A stretch of 64,000 bases of DNA from Aldehydirespirator sp965219165 (GCA_965219165.1 CBDCMW010000002.1:3224001-3288000); one strand, 5' to 3'. Shown: positions 9,101-17,565, counted from the first letter of the stretch. Numbers and translations are program-made. The notes: generated by a model not told the origin, from the letters alone.

Positions 9101-9361
9101 AGCCACTTCATGAAGGAATACGGCACGTCACCAGACGAGCAGCACGAGCGCCTGCGGCGGATCTGGGAGTACAACATCGAGCCGTTCATCGAGGACCAGT
9201 TCTTCGGTGACCCCGAACAGATCAGGCGCTTCCGGTTCAACGAGGTCATGGGCCGCCACGGTCCGAGCCGGTCGGATGATGCTGCGGCAGAAGAAGCCGG
9301 CGATGCGGAGACTGCCTTGGCCCCGCTGGGAGAAGAGGCAGGCAAGGACGACGATGCTTAG
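6161..9361 (+). CDS. mcrB: McrB-type AAA+ GTPase subunit with Mrr-N, PUA-like and duplicated sensor domains
   Basis: A 1066-aa multidomain motor subunit of a modification-dependent (type IV) restriction complex. In order: an Mrr_N-like winged helix (about 30-115); a PUA/EVE-like domain (about 149-290, starting AWLIRAGGRGEF and containing LRVGDLVVMP), a fold often used to read modified bases; and two tandem copies of a ~200-aa domain (about 321-525 and 539-735, both starting with near-identical RFRAESGYPTEAH). The McrB AAA+ module follows, with Walker A GPPGTGKT (~780), Walker B MIIDEINRGN (~857) and signature MNTADRS (~908). Family McrB proteins hydrolyse GTP to translocate DNA. The ATG at 6161 was chosen because the upstream frame overlaps the preceding gene. 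No methyltransferase is nearby, as expected for type IV. Confidence 0.88.
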   Translation: MSITNEPREGHLKSRNDDERGGSEGATSLTAPKMRWPVVQALRAIGREATLDEIADQVAASLNLTREQQTARTASGNRTKLLERVMWSALELKHIGVLHYPRPGYRALTPLGQEVDEERIDELRAAHEASRPSSGTEQRNRSEPTETPTAWLIRAGGRGEFADHSIKHGLVGIGFGQVPDLRGFSSRDDLEAAVRRDDPAAGKRSIANRASQLWRFGKELRVGDLVVMPQEGTEIALGTVGSEYWYDADREADWRHHWASVDWGRTGVPRAALKQDLQRSLGAQQTVFTLTRNDAPWRVQQLLETGKDPGPRVGAPGAAGDLSALVARFRAESGYPTEAHQEQERLRAEWADKLAPENTASLTREDLAAYVSPSVDYGEGEYVRPGATVPRWILDLDDTQYDRLLDSISELCWGTDELPTRIDRLVDERGASRKDTGTKGFAQGSLNATLAMCHPDKFLPLVGHGGKWGFKPMLRKLGLPEPHGSTYGQQVMDANDRLREHLVLHLDDDPQAIACFLYWLIGQETDSDGDEPDEEAPDLSVLVERFRAESGYPTEAHDEQERLREEWAKKLSPEKIASLNREDLTAFTNHAVNNGEYVRRVGDVMHWISDLGEPEFDNLLDNIKYLCWGEDELSVRFDQLYVGDSPRKAKGYAGVNISRTLAICHPNSFLPVHRNVGNWGRAKMLSKLGLPAPLGNTPGQRVVDANNRLLEHLKSHFGDDTLAMGAFLRWLLNEELPDKELPDGPMDLTELADELLVEVQFLEDIVSLLKDKGQVILYGPPGTGKTYLARKLAAELAPDESCRALVQFHPSTSYEDFFEGYRPAGTGDDGGIQYALTPGPLARMAERASEARDQRHVMIIDEINRGNLPRVLGELLFLLEYRDESVQTLYRPEEEPFSLPDNLWFIGTMNTADRSIALVDAALRRRFHFVPFFPDGGPMEGLLGRWLERQDEPGWIGRLVDAVNDELKAELGGSHLLLGPSHFMKEYGTSPDEQHERLRRIWEYNIEPFIEDQFFGDPEQIRRFRFNEVMGRHGPSRSDDAAAEEAGDAETALAPLGEEAGKDDDA

Positions 9362-9414
9362 GTCAGTGGTGAACAGGCCTTTCGTCGACAGGCCGTGACT
9401 AGGCGGCGAACGTC

Positions 9415-10815
9415 TTGGCGGTAACGGTCGATCCCATCCTTGGGCCCAACAGGACGGCGCACGCGGAGTCGTTGCCACCAGTGGTGGCCTCGGATATCGG
9501 TAAGCGGTTCGGCCAGCAGCGCGCGGAGGGGGCCGGCCGGCGTGTGACGCTGCGCGAGTACGGCCGCGAAGTCCTCGTGTTGAGTGCCGAGCAGGCGAAT
9601 GCGCTGAACCGAGTGGGCGGCGGGCAGTACCTGTCGGTCGAGCCAGGCGAGCACTCGGGGCTCTGGCAAGTGTCCGCACACAACTACGTCGGCTCCATCA
9701 ATGTGGCGGGATTGCAGGTTCTCGTGCGGCCCAAGATCCCGCTGCGCAACCTCTTTCTGCTACTTGAAGTCGGTTTGCGGAAGCAGGACTGGCGTGATGA
9801 GGCCGTCCGCTTCGAGACCACGGGCGATCTGCTGCCTGCTCTCGTGTCGTTCTTCGCCCGTACCACCGAGACCACGCTGGCACGAGGCTTGTACCACTCC
9901 TACCGGGAGCAGCGCGACCGGCTGGTCGCCATGCGGGGCCGTGTCGACATCGCCCGGCAGTTGGCCCAGCCTGGAGTGGTCATCCCGATGCACTGCAGAT
10001 TCACCGAGTTCACCGCGGACCTGATCGAGAACTCCTATCTGAAAGCCGCCGTGTCCCGGTCGCTGCGAGTCGCTGGAGTGCAGCCCATCGACCGCCGGCG
10101 GCTCATGCAACACCTCGTCACCCTCGAAGACGTGGGCCACGTCAGGCATCACCATGTCGACCACGACCGCGTCGTGTTCACACGGCTCAACGAGCACTAC
10201 AGACCGGCGTTTCGGCTAGCTCAAATCGTACTGGCGAATCTCACACTTGAGGACGCCATCGGCGAGACCCAGGCCTCGTCGTTCATGGTTGACATGAACA
10301 AGTTGTTCGAGCGGTTCGTGACAGAGCGACTCAAGCGAGCCCTGCGGGGACGCCTCGACGTCAAGAGTCAGCACTGCGACAGGCTGGACAAAGATCGCAG
10401 AGTGGCGATCCGGCCCGACTTGCTATTCAGCTCGCAAGGCACGGCCAGGTTCGTCGCGGACATCAAGTACAAGCTCACCGATGAGGGCGCTCGCGGGCGT
10501 ACCGCCGACTACTACCAACTGCTGGCCTACACCACCGCTCTCGACCTGCCTGAAGGCGTGCTCATCTACTGCCTCAACGCCAACCTCGCTGACGACCCTG
10601 ACGACAACGGTTCCATCTCCGGATTGCCTCGCCGCTATGCCACCCAAGGGTCCGCCCCAGCAGGCGCCGCGGCTGTCTCGTCGGTTCGAGTTCGCCACGC
10701 CGGCAAGGTGCTGCACACCTACGCGCTCGACCTGTCTGGCACCGCCGACGACGTGGCCAAGAATGTGCGCGAGCTTGCCGACTGGGTAGCCCACCGCGCG
10801 GCCCCGACGGTCTAG
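9415..10815 (+). CDS. mcrC: McrC-type nuclease subunit
   Basis: A 466-aa McrC family protein, the nuclease partner recruited by McrB. The N-terminal part (HNYVGSINVAGLQVLVRPKI) is the McrB-contacting domain. The C-terminal PD-(D/E)XK nuclease core shows IRPDLLF (~331) and FVADIKYK (~348), giving the D...DxK metal site, followed by ADYYQLLAYT. It is separated by 53 bases from mcrB on the same strand. The frame has a stop just upstream (TAG at ~9397), so the earliest start is the TTG at 9415. A GTG at ~9484 is an alternative. Together with mcrB it should cut DNA carrying modified bases; which modification cannot be told from the sequence. Confidence 0.88.
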   Translation: MAVTVDPILGPNRTAHAESLPPVVASDIGKRFGQQRAEGAGRRVTLREYGREVLVLSAEQANALNRVGGGQYLSVEPGEHSGLWQVSAHNYVGSINVAGLQVLVRPKIPLRNLFLLLEVGLRKQDWRDEAVRFETTGDLLPALVSFFARTTETTLARGLYHSYREQRDRLVAMRGRVDIARQLAQPGVVIPMHCRFTEFTADLIENSYLKAAVSRSLRVAGVQPIDRRRLMQHLVTLEDVGHVRHHHVDHDRVVFTRLNEHYRPAFRLAQIVLANLTLEDAIGETQASSFMVDMNKLFERFVTERLKRALRGRLDVKSQHCDRLDKDRRVAIRPDLLFSSQGTARFVADIKYKLTDEGARGRTADYYQLLAYTTALDLPEGVLIYCLNANLADDPDDNGSISGLPRRYATQGSAPAGAAAVSSVRVRHAGKVLHTYALDLSGTADDVAKNVRELADWVAHRAAPTV

Positions 10816-10848
10816 CTAGAAAATGCATCGGCACATACGCAGATCGGA

Positions 10849-11430
10849 GTGGTGGAGAATCCCAAGGTTGATGCCTTCATCAGACGGTCGGAGAAGTGGC
10901 CCGACGAGATGACCGAGCTGCGGCCGATCCTGCTGAGCGGCGGGCTGATCGAGGAATTCAAGTGGGGCAAGCCCTGCTACAGCCACGAAGGCAGCAACAT
11001 CGTCATCCTCCAAGAGATGAAGGAGTTCCTTGCCCTCATGTTCTTCAAGGGTGCCTTGTTGAACGATCCCGAGAGCGTTCTTGAGGAGCAAGGACCGAAC
11101 TCACGATCGGCTCGCCGCATCCGGTTCACGTCAGTCGAGGACGTGGCGCGGCTGGCCGACACCGTGAAGGCATACGTCGACGAGGCGATTGCTGTCGAGG
11201 AGGCGGGCCTGGAGGTGGGCCCGGCACCAGAGCACCTCGTTGTCAAGGAACTCCAGCATCGTCTTGACCAGGACACGGCTCTCAAGGCTGCGTTCGAGGC
11301 GCTGACTCCTGGCCGGCAGCGGGAGTACAACCTGTACTTCTCAGGGGCCAAGCAGGCCAAGACGCGTACCGCACGAGTCGAGAAGTACGCCGCGAAGATC
11401 CTGGACGGCAAGAGCTTCCGCGACCGATGA
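10849..11430 (+). CDS. YdeI/DUF1801-family protein
   Basis: A 193-aa protein of the YdeI/OmdA family. The N-terminal DUF1801-like fold shows LRPILLSGGLIEEFKWGKPCYSHEG, and the C-terminal helical segment includes LTPGRQREYNLYFSGAKQAKTR, the usual YdeI tail. Family members have been linked to bacteriocin or antimicrobial-peptide protection, but their biochemical role is unsettled. The start is GTG at 10849, in tandem with a second GTG. It follows mcrC by 33 bases on the same strand. Membership of the restriction operon is possible, but the family is common elsewhere, so this may be coincidence. Confidence 0.8.
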   Translation: MVENPKVDAFIRRSEKWPDEMTELRPILLSGGLIEEFKWGKPCYSHEGSNIVILQEMKEFLALMFFKGALLNDPESVLEEQGPNSRSARRIRFTSVEDVARLADTVKAYVDEAIAVEEAGLEVGPAPEHLVVKELQHRLDQDTALKAAFEALTPGRQREYNLYFSGAKQAKTRTARVEKYAAKILDGKSFRDR

Positions 11431-11486
11431 TCCCCGGGCCGTCGCGACAGGCGGCAGGGTGGTCAGTCATAGACCGCCTCTCGGGT

Positions 11487-12206
11487 TCACGGCGTGGCGA
11501 CGTATCTGTCATCGACCAGCAGGGGAACGGACTTGCTGGCGTCGACTGCGGTCGCCCACGTGACGTCGGCGCCGTAGCCCCGCTCCCGCAGTTCACGCCC
11601 AGAAGTGCAATCAGACAGACACTTGCTGAGGTCGTCCGCGGCGTCGGCATAGACGGCCGCCGCCGCCGCAGCCTCCGGCGAACGGTTAGAAGTCCCGATC
11701 GCCGCGATCACTGCTCCTGCCCCGACGAGGTCCTCGAACGCGGGCCGCAGGCTGCTGTCCGCCGACCACCGTTCGCCTGCCGCCAGCACTCCGATCTTCG
11801 ACCCGACACTGGCCACATGGGTGCCAACGGCCGCGGCGTTTCGGAGGCACCCCGCGACGACGACCGGCCCGGCAGATGCAAGCCCGGCCGTCAGCGCCGC
11901 TCCGTTCGGCGACGGAAGCACGAGCGTCGTCCCGGCAGGCAATGCAGCCAGCGACTCTGGCGAGAGCGAATACGGCCGAGTCTTCGACATCTCGCCGCGA
12001 GGCACGGCCACGCAGGCCCCGAACTCCTCGCCAAGGCGCTCCGCGGCCGCCTGATCGTCCGCGCATGGCAAGACCGCGGCGCCCCGCGACACGGCCACAT
12101 CCACCGCGGTACTGAAACTCAGCACGTCGATCACGACGACGACGTCTGCCCAAGCCCGGAAGACGTCAATGGCGCGAGGGCCCCACTCCAACCGTGTCCA
12201 AACCAT
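11487..12206 (-). CDS. comB: 2-phosphosulfolactate phosphatase family protein (ComB)
   Basis: A 239-aa ComB-family protein. Conserved blocks include VVIDVLSFSTAVDVAVSRGA, LVLPSPNGA and GERW.. DSSLRPAFED. ComB dephosphorylates 2-phosphosulfolactate in coenzyme M synthesis in archaea. Bacteria lacking coenzyme M keep homologues whose substrate is uncertain; some use sulfolactate as an osmolyte or spore compound. The frame is open farther upstream, but the ATG at 12204-12206 has a strong site (GAGGGTGAG) and gives the standard N-terminus MVWTRLEWGPRAI. It is divergent from the HNH gene. Confidence 0.85.
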   Translation of the reverse strand: MVWTRLEWGPRAIDVFRAWADVVVVIDVLSFSTAVDVAVSRGAAVLPCADDQAAAERLGEEFGACVAVPRGEMSKTRPYSLSPESLAALPAGTTLVLPSPNGAALTAGLASAGPVVVAGCLRNAAAVGTHVASVGSKIGVLAAGERWSADSSLRPAFEDLVGAGAVIAAIGTSNRSPEAAAAAAVYADAADDLSKCLSDCTSGRELRERGYGADVTWATAVDASKSVPLLVDDRYVATP

Positions 12207-12444
12207 GTGACTCACCCTCTCGCAGCCGAGGCCCAACCACCTCGAGCCCATCCGGCACGGCTCTTGCGACGCAGAACGATACGCCACACGAATCCAAGCC
12301 CCCAGGTGAGCTCTTGGGTCAAGTAGGGCCTCGGACTCGTCGTGCGGGCGGACCGTCGGCGGCGGTGTGAGGTGTCGGCGCAGGATCGCTTCAATGCAGA
12401 ACCATTGCGAAGGCTCAAAAGTTCCTATAAAATCGTGGAAATGC

Positions 12445-12480
12445 TTGACAGTTGTCACACCCCTATGGGATACTATCATC
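12445..12480 (+). promoter_or_regulatory. Sigma70-type promoter for a leaderless DUF222-HNH mRNA
   Basis: A perfect -35 TTGACA (12445-12450), an 18-base spacer and -10 GATACT (12469-12474) are followed by only six bases before the ATG at 12481. Transcription would begin at or next to the start codon. There is no Shine-Dalgarno sequence. The region is AT-rich compared with its surroundings. Confidence 0.75.
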
Positions 12481-13863
12481 ATGTTGATCGAAGCCGCCCA
12501 CCGGGCCGAGGCCGCCGCCAAGGAGATGCTGGCGCTGGTCACGGAGGGCTCGGTGTCATGCGCGGAGATTCTTGATGCGCTGGCGGTGTCCAAGGCCATC
12601 GCCGGGGTCAACTCGGCGTTCCAGGCCGCTGGTGCGGCCGCGGTCGCGGGGCGGGAGCGTCACGGTGACGGCGGAGCTGAGGTGCTGGCTTCCAGCGCGG
12701 GGCTGTCGCGCCGAGAGGCCCACGGCCAGGTCAAGACGGCTCAAGCGATCCAAGACATGCCGAGGCTGCGGGACGCGATGGCTGAGGGGCGGGTGTCGGT
12801 GGCGAACGCCAAACGGCTCGCGGAAGCAGTGGACAAGACGACTGCCGCTGACGTCGACGCTGATGGGGATCTGCTGGCGAAGGCCGAGTCGATGCGCCCC
12901 GAGCAGTTCGCCAAGGAGGCCCGCCGCTGGGCCACCGAGCGCGACGGCGACGGCGGGGCATCCGAGCACGCCCGTCAGCGGGCCCGGCGCTGTGTGCGGG
13001 TCTGGGACGCCGACGACGGGATGGTGCACCTGCACGGCCAGTTCGACTCGGTCACCGGGCGGCGCATCGGCAACCGGCTGCGGACCGAGGCCGCCCGCAT
13101 GTACGACCAGGACAAGAAGGACTCCAGGGACTCACGCGAGCGGCGCACGTTCCAGCAGTGCATGGCCGACGCGCTTGACAGCCTCACCGCGAACAACAAC
13201 GCGGGCGGTGGCGGCAAGCCCTTCGCTGACATCTGCGTGGTGGCCCACGTCGACGCCGAGACCGGCAGGCTCATTGCTGGGCTCCCCGACGGGGCGCGGC
13301 TGCCGCAGTCGGTGCTCGAGGAGCTCGCCTGCTACGCCAGATTCACCGGCGTGGTCTATGACACCAAGGGCCGACCGATATGGCGGGCCCATTCTGTGCG
13401 CTGCGCGACTGAGGCCCAGCGCCAGCTGCTGGTCGCCCGCGACGGCGGCTGCTTCGCCTGCGGCGCGCACCCCGATATGTGCCAGGCCCATCACGTCAAG
13501 CCAGTATCGGAGGGCGGTGCCACGAGCATCGACAACATGGTGCTGGCCTGCTGGGGCTGCCACAACAAGATCCACCACTTCAACTGGAAGATCCACGGCC
13601 CGCCCGGCCGGCGCACACTGCATCCCCCCGAGGCGATGCACCACGGTCCCGCCCACGCCCACGACCCTTCCCAGATGTTCGAACCCGCCGCTGAGGATGT
13701 ACCCCGCCGAGCCACGGGATCGACAGGCCCACCCTCGGGCAGGAGAGCAAGGGCACCGTCACAGGCCAGAGCTCCGACTGCCGCACTTCGCGGGACCGCT
13801 TCCGACGGGTCAGCCGGTCCGGCCCCGACCAACAGGAGCGAGCGGCTGTTCGCCCCCGCCTAG
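12481..13863 (+). CDS. DUF222 / HNH endonuclease domain protein (13E12-repeat type)
   Basis: A 460-aa protein with an N-terminal DUF222 region (about 1-290) and a C-terminal HNH nuclease domain. The HNH domain is visible as CFACGAHPDMCQAHHVKPVS, then SIDNMVLACWGCHNKIHH, with two CxxC zinc pairs. The Pro/Ala-rich tail is typical. This family is present in many copies in actinobacteria (REP13E12 in mycobacteria); its function is not established, but links to mobile DNA are frequent. The start at 12481 is set by the promoter immediately upstream; the open frame extends earlier, but into that promoter. Confidence 0.88.
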   Translation: MLIEAAHRAEAAAKEMLALVTEGSVSCAEILDALAVSKAIAGVNSAFQAAGAAAVAGRERHGDGGAEVLASSAGLSRREAHGQVKTAQAIQDMPRLRDAMAEGRVSVANAKRLAEAVDKTTAADVDADGDLLAKAESMRPEQFAKEARRWATERDGDGGASEHARQRARRCVRVWDADDGMVHLHGQFDSVTGRRIGNRLRTEAARMYDQDKKDSRDSRERRTFQQCMADALDSLTANNNAGGGGKPFADICVVAHVDAETGRLIAGLPDGARLPQSVLEELACYARFTGVVYDTKGRPIWRAHSVRCATEAQRQLLVARDGGCFACGAHPDMCQAHHVKPVSEGGATSIDNMVLACWGCHNKIHHFNWKIHGPPGRRTLHPPEAMHHGPAHAHDPSQMFEPAAEDVPRRATGSTGPPSGRRARAPSQARAPTAALRGTASDGSAGPAPTNRSERLFAPA

Positions 13864-14066
13864 CTGTGGCCTGCGAGCTTCAGGCCGCGGTCGGATCAGC
13901 TCAACGGAGCAGTCGCAGCCCGTCGCTCGTGACCGGCGCTCATCGGCGGTGACCAGCGGCATGAGCGGACCCGCTACCGGCCGGCAACCGCAACTTCGTG
14001 TGAGCACCGGGGCGGCGAGTCTGGCAGGCTTGCGCCAAGCGCCACAGACCTACAAGGGAGCCGCAC

Positions 14067-14759
14067 ATGGGTGAGATGGTGGAGTTCGCCGCCGACGGAT
14101 CGACAGCGCGTGGCTATGTGGCCGCCGCGGCCGGGGGCTCGGGCCCTGGCGTGATCGTGCTGCAGGAGTGGTGGGGGCTGGTGCCCCAGATCAAGGCCGT
14201 GTGCGACCTGCTCGCCGACGAGGGCTTCACCGCGCTCGCACCCGACCTCTACCACGGCGAGATGGCCACCCACACCGAAATGGACAAAGCCGGCGAGCTC
14301 ATGACCACCCTGCCCCCGGAGCGGGCCGCCCGGGACATGTCCGCCGCGATCGACTACCTGATCGGCCACGATGCCTGCTCGTCGTCCACCGTGGGCGTCA
14401 CCGGCTTCTGCATGGGCGGCCTGCTCACCCTGCGCATCGCTGCCCTCGCCGGCGACCGGGTCTCGGCTGCGGCCCCGTTCTACGGCGCCCCCCTCGGCGA
14501 CGACTCGCTCGACTGGACCAACCTCAGCGCCAAAGTCGAAGGCCACCTCGCGGCGAGCGACGACTTCTTCCCGCCCGACGCCTGCGAAGCCCTCGCCGAA
14601 CATCTGCGCGGCCTCGGCAAAGACGTCGTCTTCCACGTCTACGAGGGCACTGGTCACGCCTTCGGCAACTGGGAGAACCCCCTCGGCACCTACGACGAGC
14701 AGGCCTGGAACACGGCCTGGTCCCGCGCCCTGGCGTTACTGCGCGCCTACGTGACGTGA
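14067..14759 (+). CDS. Dienelactone hydrolase family protein
   Basis: A 230-aa alpha/beta hydrolase of the dienelactone hydrolase family. The family's Cys nucleophile is in TGFCMGG (~residue 110), the activating Glu in LQEWWGL (~35), and the His in GTGHAF (~195). The Asp lies in the ASDDFFP segment. These enzymes open dienelactones in chlorocatechol degradation or act as general carboxylesterases. There is no catabolic cluster here, so the substrate is open. AAGGGAG about 7 bases before the ATG is a good ribosome binding site. The last ~29 bases of the gene are duplicated just downstream. Confidence 0.9.
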   Translation: MGEMVEFAADGSTARGYVAAAAGGSGPGVIVLQEWWGLVPQIKAVCDLLADEGFTALAPDLYHGEMATHTEMDKAGELMTTLPPERAARDMSAAIDYLIGHDACSSSTVGVTGFCMGGLLTLRIAALAGDRVSAAAPFYGAPLGDDSLDWTNLSAKVEGHLAASDDFFPPDACEALAEHLRGLGKDVVFHVYEGTGHAFGNWENPLGTYDEQAWNTAWSRALALLRAYVT

Positions 14760-14830
14760 GCGTCCCTAGTTGCTGCTGCGGCCTCAGCAGGAGCGGGAGC
14801 GTGGCGTTACTGCGCGCCAACGTGGCGTGA
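14731..14830 (+). repeat. Direct duplication of the 3' end of the dienelactone hydrolase gene
   Basis: The segment TGGCGTTACTGCGCGCC..ACGTGRCGTGA at 14731-14759, covering the last codons and stop, recurs at about 14802-14830 with a few changes. The second copy is non-coding and lies just before a GC palindrome. It is another example of the short gene-edge duplications seen throughout this window. Confidence 0.8.
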
Positions 14831-14834
14831 ACTT

Positions 14835-14848
14835 CCCGGCCGGCCGGG
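14835..14848. terminator. GC-rich palindrome between convergent genes
   Basis: CCCGGCCGGCCGGG is a perfect 14-bp palindrome in the gap between the convergent dienelactone hydrolase and ppk2 genes. It could act as a bidirectional stop, but it lacks a U-tract, so the assignment is weak. Confidence 0.3.
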
Positions 14849-14933
14849 CGTCCTCAGCCAGCCCGGCCCGGCCGCGCCCTCAAGACCGCCCCGCCCCCGC
14901 CCCGAAGCTCGGCGCCAGCGACGTTCAGGATCC

Positions 14934-15779
14934 CTAGTAGACCTCGGGCACGAACGTCTGGTCCGAGATTGGCGGTCTCACGTAGCCCACGCCCGACTGG
15001 CGCTCGGGCAGCTCCACATCCTCCCAGGGGACCGTCTCGTAGGGGATCAGCGACAGCAGGTGCGAGATGCAGTTCAGCCGGGCCGCCTTCTTGGAGTCGG
15101 CGTCGACCACATACCAGGGAGCCTGCTTGATGTCGGTGTGGGCGAACAGGGTGTCCTTGGCCTTTGAGAAATCCACCCAACGGGACCGTCCCTGAACGTC
15201 CACCGGCGACAGCTTCCAGCGCCTGACGGGATCTTTGATCCGGTTCTGGAACCGTCGTTCCTGCTCGGCGTCGCTCACCGAGAACCAGTACTTGATCAAG
15301 ATGATCCCCGACCGCACGAGCATCCGCTCGAACTCGGGACAGGACCGCAGGAACTCCCGGTACTCCTCCTCGGCGCAGAAGCCCATCACCGGCTCGACGA
15401 GGCCCCGGTTGTACCAGCTGCGGTCGAACAGGACCATCTCCCCCGCCCCGGGCAGCTCGGCCACATAGCGCTGGAACCACCACTGGGTCTTCTCCCGATC
15501 GCTGGGAGTGCCCAGGGCGACCACACGCACCACCCGCGGATTGAGCCTCTCGGTGATCCGCTTGATGACCCCGCCCTTGCCGGCGGCGTCGCGGCCCTCG
15601 AAGATCACCACCACCTTGAGACCCTTGTGTCGGATCCAGCGCTGGAGCCGCACCAGCTCCTCCTGGAGGTGGGCCAGCTCCCGCTCGTAGTCCTTGGTCT
15701 TGATCCTCATGCGCCTATGAGATACCTGCTCGTCCGCGAGCGACTCGTAGACGGTCAGATCCTGAACGCCATCGCCCAT
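14934..15779 (-). CDS. ppk2: Polyphosphate kinase 2 (class I PPK2)
   Basis: A 281-aa single-domain PPK2. Walker A is FEGRDAAGKGG (~80) and the Walker B/lid motif is FDRSWYNRGLVEP (~145). The KDPVRRWKLSP and NRIKDP segments are typical of the family. PPK2 moves phosphate between polyphosphate and nucleoside diphosphates or monophosphates; the single-domain architecture fits class I (NDP phosphorylation). The ATG at 15777-15779 gives MGDGVQDLTVYESL; the frame runs upstream into an unrelated region. It is divergent from the mutase genes. Confidence 0.92.
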   Translation of the reverse strand: MGDGVQDLTVYESLADEQVSHRRMRIKTKDYERELAHLQEELVRLQRWIRHKGLKVVVIFEGRDAAGKGGVIKRITERLNPRVVRVVALGTPSDREKTQWWFQRYVAELPGAGEMVLFDRSWYNRGLVEPVMGFCAEEEYREFLRSCPEFERMLVRSGIILIKYWFSVSDAEQERRFQNRIKDPVRRWKLSPVDVQGRSRWVDFSKAKDTLFAHTDIKQAPWYVVDADSKKAARLNCISHLLSLIPYETVPWEDVELPERQSGVGYVRPPISDQTFVPEVY

Positions 15780-15910
15780 GTACCGACCATAATGGACCTG
15801 TGGAAGCTGGACAATCCGCCGGACGCCAAGCGGACCCGGGGCGGCCGCCCCGCGACGCATCCGACGATGCAGCCCCGGCAGAACGCTCAAGGGCACGATC
15901 GTTCACCACG

Positions 15911-17467
15911 ATGTCGGGAGTTCCAGTCGATCCGGTGTACGGCGACGGACCGGGGCCCGGCCAGTTCCCTTACACCCGGGGCATCTACCCCGAGATGTAC
16001 CGCAGCCGCCTTTGGACTATGCGGATGTTCGCCGGCTTCGGCACTGCAGTCGACACCAACGGCCGGTTCAAGGAGATCCTGCGCAACGGCGGCACCGGCC
16101 TGTCCACCGCGTTCGACATGCCCACCCTCATGGGCCGCGACTCGGACGACGAGGTGTGGTCGGCAGGCGAGGTTGGTCGAGCCGGTGTGGCCATCGACAC
16201 GCTCACCGACATGGAGGACCTTTTCGCAGACATCGACCTGGGCGCGGTGTCCACCTCCATGACCATCAACGGTCCCGCCATCGTCGCCCTCGCCCAGTAC
16301 GTCGCCGTCGCCGACAAGAGCGGGGTGGACCGGGCCCGCCTCTCGGGCACCGTCCAGAACGACATCCTCAAGGAGTACCAGGCCCAGAAGGAGTACATCT
16401 TCCCGCCGCGGCCCTCGATGCGCATCGTCACCGACGTCATCCGCTTCACCACCGCAGAGATGCCGAGCTGGCATCCGGTATCGATCTCCGGCTACCACAT
16501 CCGCGAGGCCGGCTCCACGGCTGCGCAGGAACTGGGCTTCACCCTCGCCAACGGCTTCGCCTACGTGGAGGCGGCCCGGGCCGCCGGCCTCGACACCGAC
16601 GACTTCGCGGCCCGGCTGAGCTTCTTCTTCAACAGTCACAGCGACTTCTTCGAGGAGATCGGCAAGTTCCGAGCGGCACGGCGCATCTGGGCCACCTGGA
16701 TGAAGGAGCGCTACGGCGCCACCGCCGAACGCAGCCTGATGTGCCGGTTCCACACCCAGACCGCGGGCGTGTCGCTCACCGCCCAGCAGTCCGAGAACAA
16801 CATCGCCCGGGTGGCTCTGCAAGCGCTGGCCGCGGTTCTCGGAGGCACCCAGTCGCTGCACACCGACGCCTACGACGAGGCGCTCGCCCTTCCCAGCGAG
16901 AAGGCGGCCCGCATCGCTTTGCGCACTCAGCAGATCGTGGCCCACGAGACCGGCGTGGCCAACGTCGCCGACCCTCTGGGCGGCTCCGGCTACGTGGAGT
17001 GGATGACCGACGAGATGGAACGCCGGGCCACCCAGATCCTGGACCACCTCCTCGAATCGGGGCACGGCTCAGTGCTGGAGGGCGTGTTCCGAGGTATCGA
17101 CGACGGCTGGTTCGTGGGCCAGATCGCCGACTCGGCCTACCGGTTCGAGCGCGAGGTGAACGACGGGACGCGGATCATCGTCGGCGTCAACGCATTCACC
17201 GACGGCGACGAAGGCCAACGCGACCTGCTGCGCATCGAGCAGGACACCGAGGATCTCCAGCTGAAGCGGCTGGCCGCGGTGAAGCAGGACCGAGACGATG
17301 CCGCAGTGCGACGTTCGCTGCAGTCAGTGCGTGCCGCAGCCGCCGACGCCGAGACGAACCTGATGCCGCCGGTCATCGAAGCCGTGACGGCCTACGCCAC
17401 CGAGGGCGAGATCTGCTCCGCCCTGGCCGAGGTCTTCGGCCGCTACACCGAGCCGATCATCGTCTAG
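15911..17467 (+). CDS. icmA: Large (catalytic) subunit of a split acyl-CoA mutase, isobutyryl-CoA-mutase-like
   Basis: A 518-aa TIM-barrel subunit of a B12-dependent acyl-CoA mutase, with the B12 domain encoded separately by the next gene. Family landmarks: TRGIYPEMYRSRLWTMR near the start, SISGYHIREAGSTAAQE, and QQSENNIARVALQ. Specificity residues can be read. The position equal to Tyr89 of methylmalonyl-CoA mutase is Phe40 (RMFAGFG), and the Arg207 position is Gln159 (KEYQAQKEY). Phe/Gln is the pair reported for isobutyryl-CoA mutase. The position that is Asp in 2-hydroxyisobutyryl-CoA mutase is Ala here. It therefore probably interconverts isobutyryl- and n-butyryl-CoA. The ATG at 15911 gives MSGVPVDPVYGDG; no Shine-Dalgarno is visible. 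Confidence 0.85.
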   Translation: MSGVPVDPVYGDGPGPGQFPYTRGIYPEMYRSRLWTMRMFAGFGTAVDTNGRFKEILRNGGTGLSTAFDMPTLMGRDSDDEVWSAGEVGRAGVAIDTLTDMEDLFADIDLGAVSTSMTINGPAIVALAQYVAVADKSGVDRARLSGTVQNDILKEYQAQKEYIFPPRPSMRIVTDVIRFTTAEMPSWHPVSISGYHIREAGSTAAQELGFTLANGFAYVEAARAAGLDTDDFAARLSFFFNSHSDFFEEIGKFRAARRIWATWMKERYGATAERSLMCRFHTQTAGVSLTAQQSENNIARVALQALAAVLGGTQSLHTDAYDEALALPSEKAARIALRTQQIVAHETGVANVADPLGGSGYVEWMTDEMERRATQILDHLLESGHGSVLEGVFRGIDDGWFVGQIADSAYRFEREVNDGTRIIVGVNAFTDGDEGQRDLLRIEQDTEDLQLKRLAAVKQDRDDAAVRRSLQSVRAAAADAETNLMPPVIEAVTAYATEGEICSALAEVFGRYTEPIIV

Positions 17468-17565
17468 ACGATGCCCGGCAGTGACTCCAATGCGGCCGCG
17501 TCCGCAGTGTTGATGTTCAGCGGTCGTGTATTGATCGCGTGTTGATCTCCAGGTATGCCAGGTAG

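Noticed and set aside
5131..13863. A complete prophage or integrative element
   Set aside because: No integrase, structural genes or attachment repeats were seen; the patch is better described as a defence/toxin hotspot.
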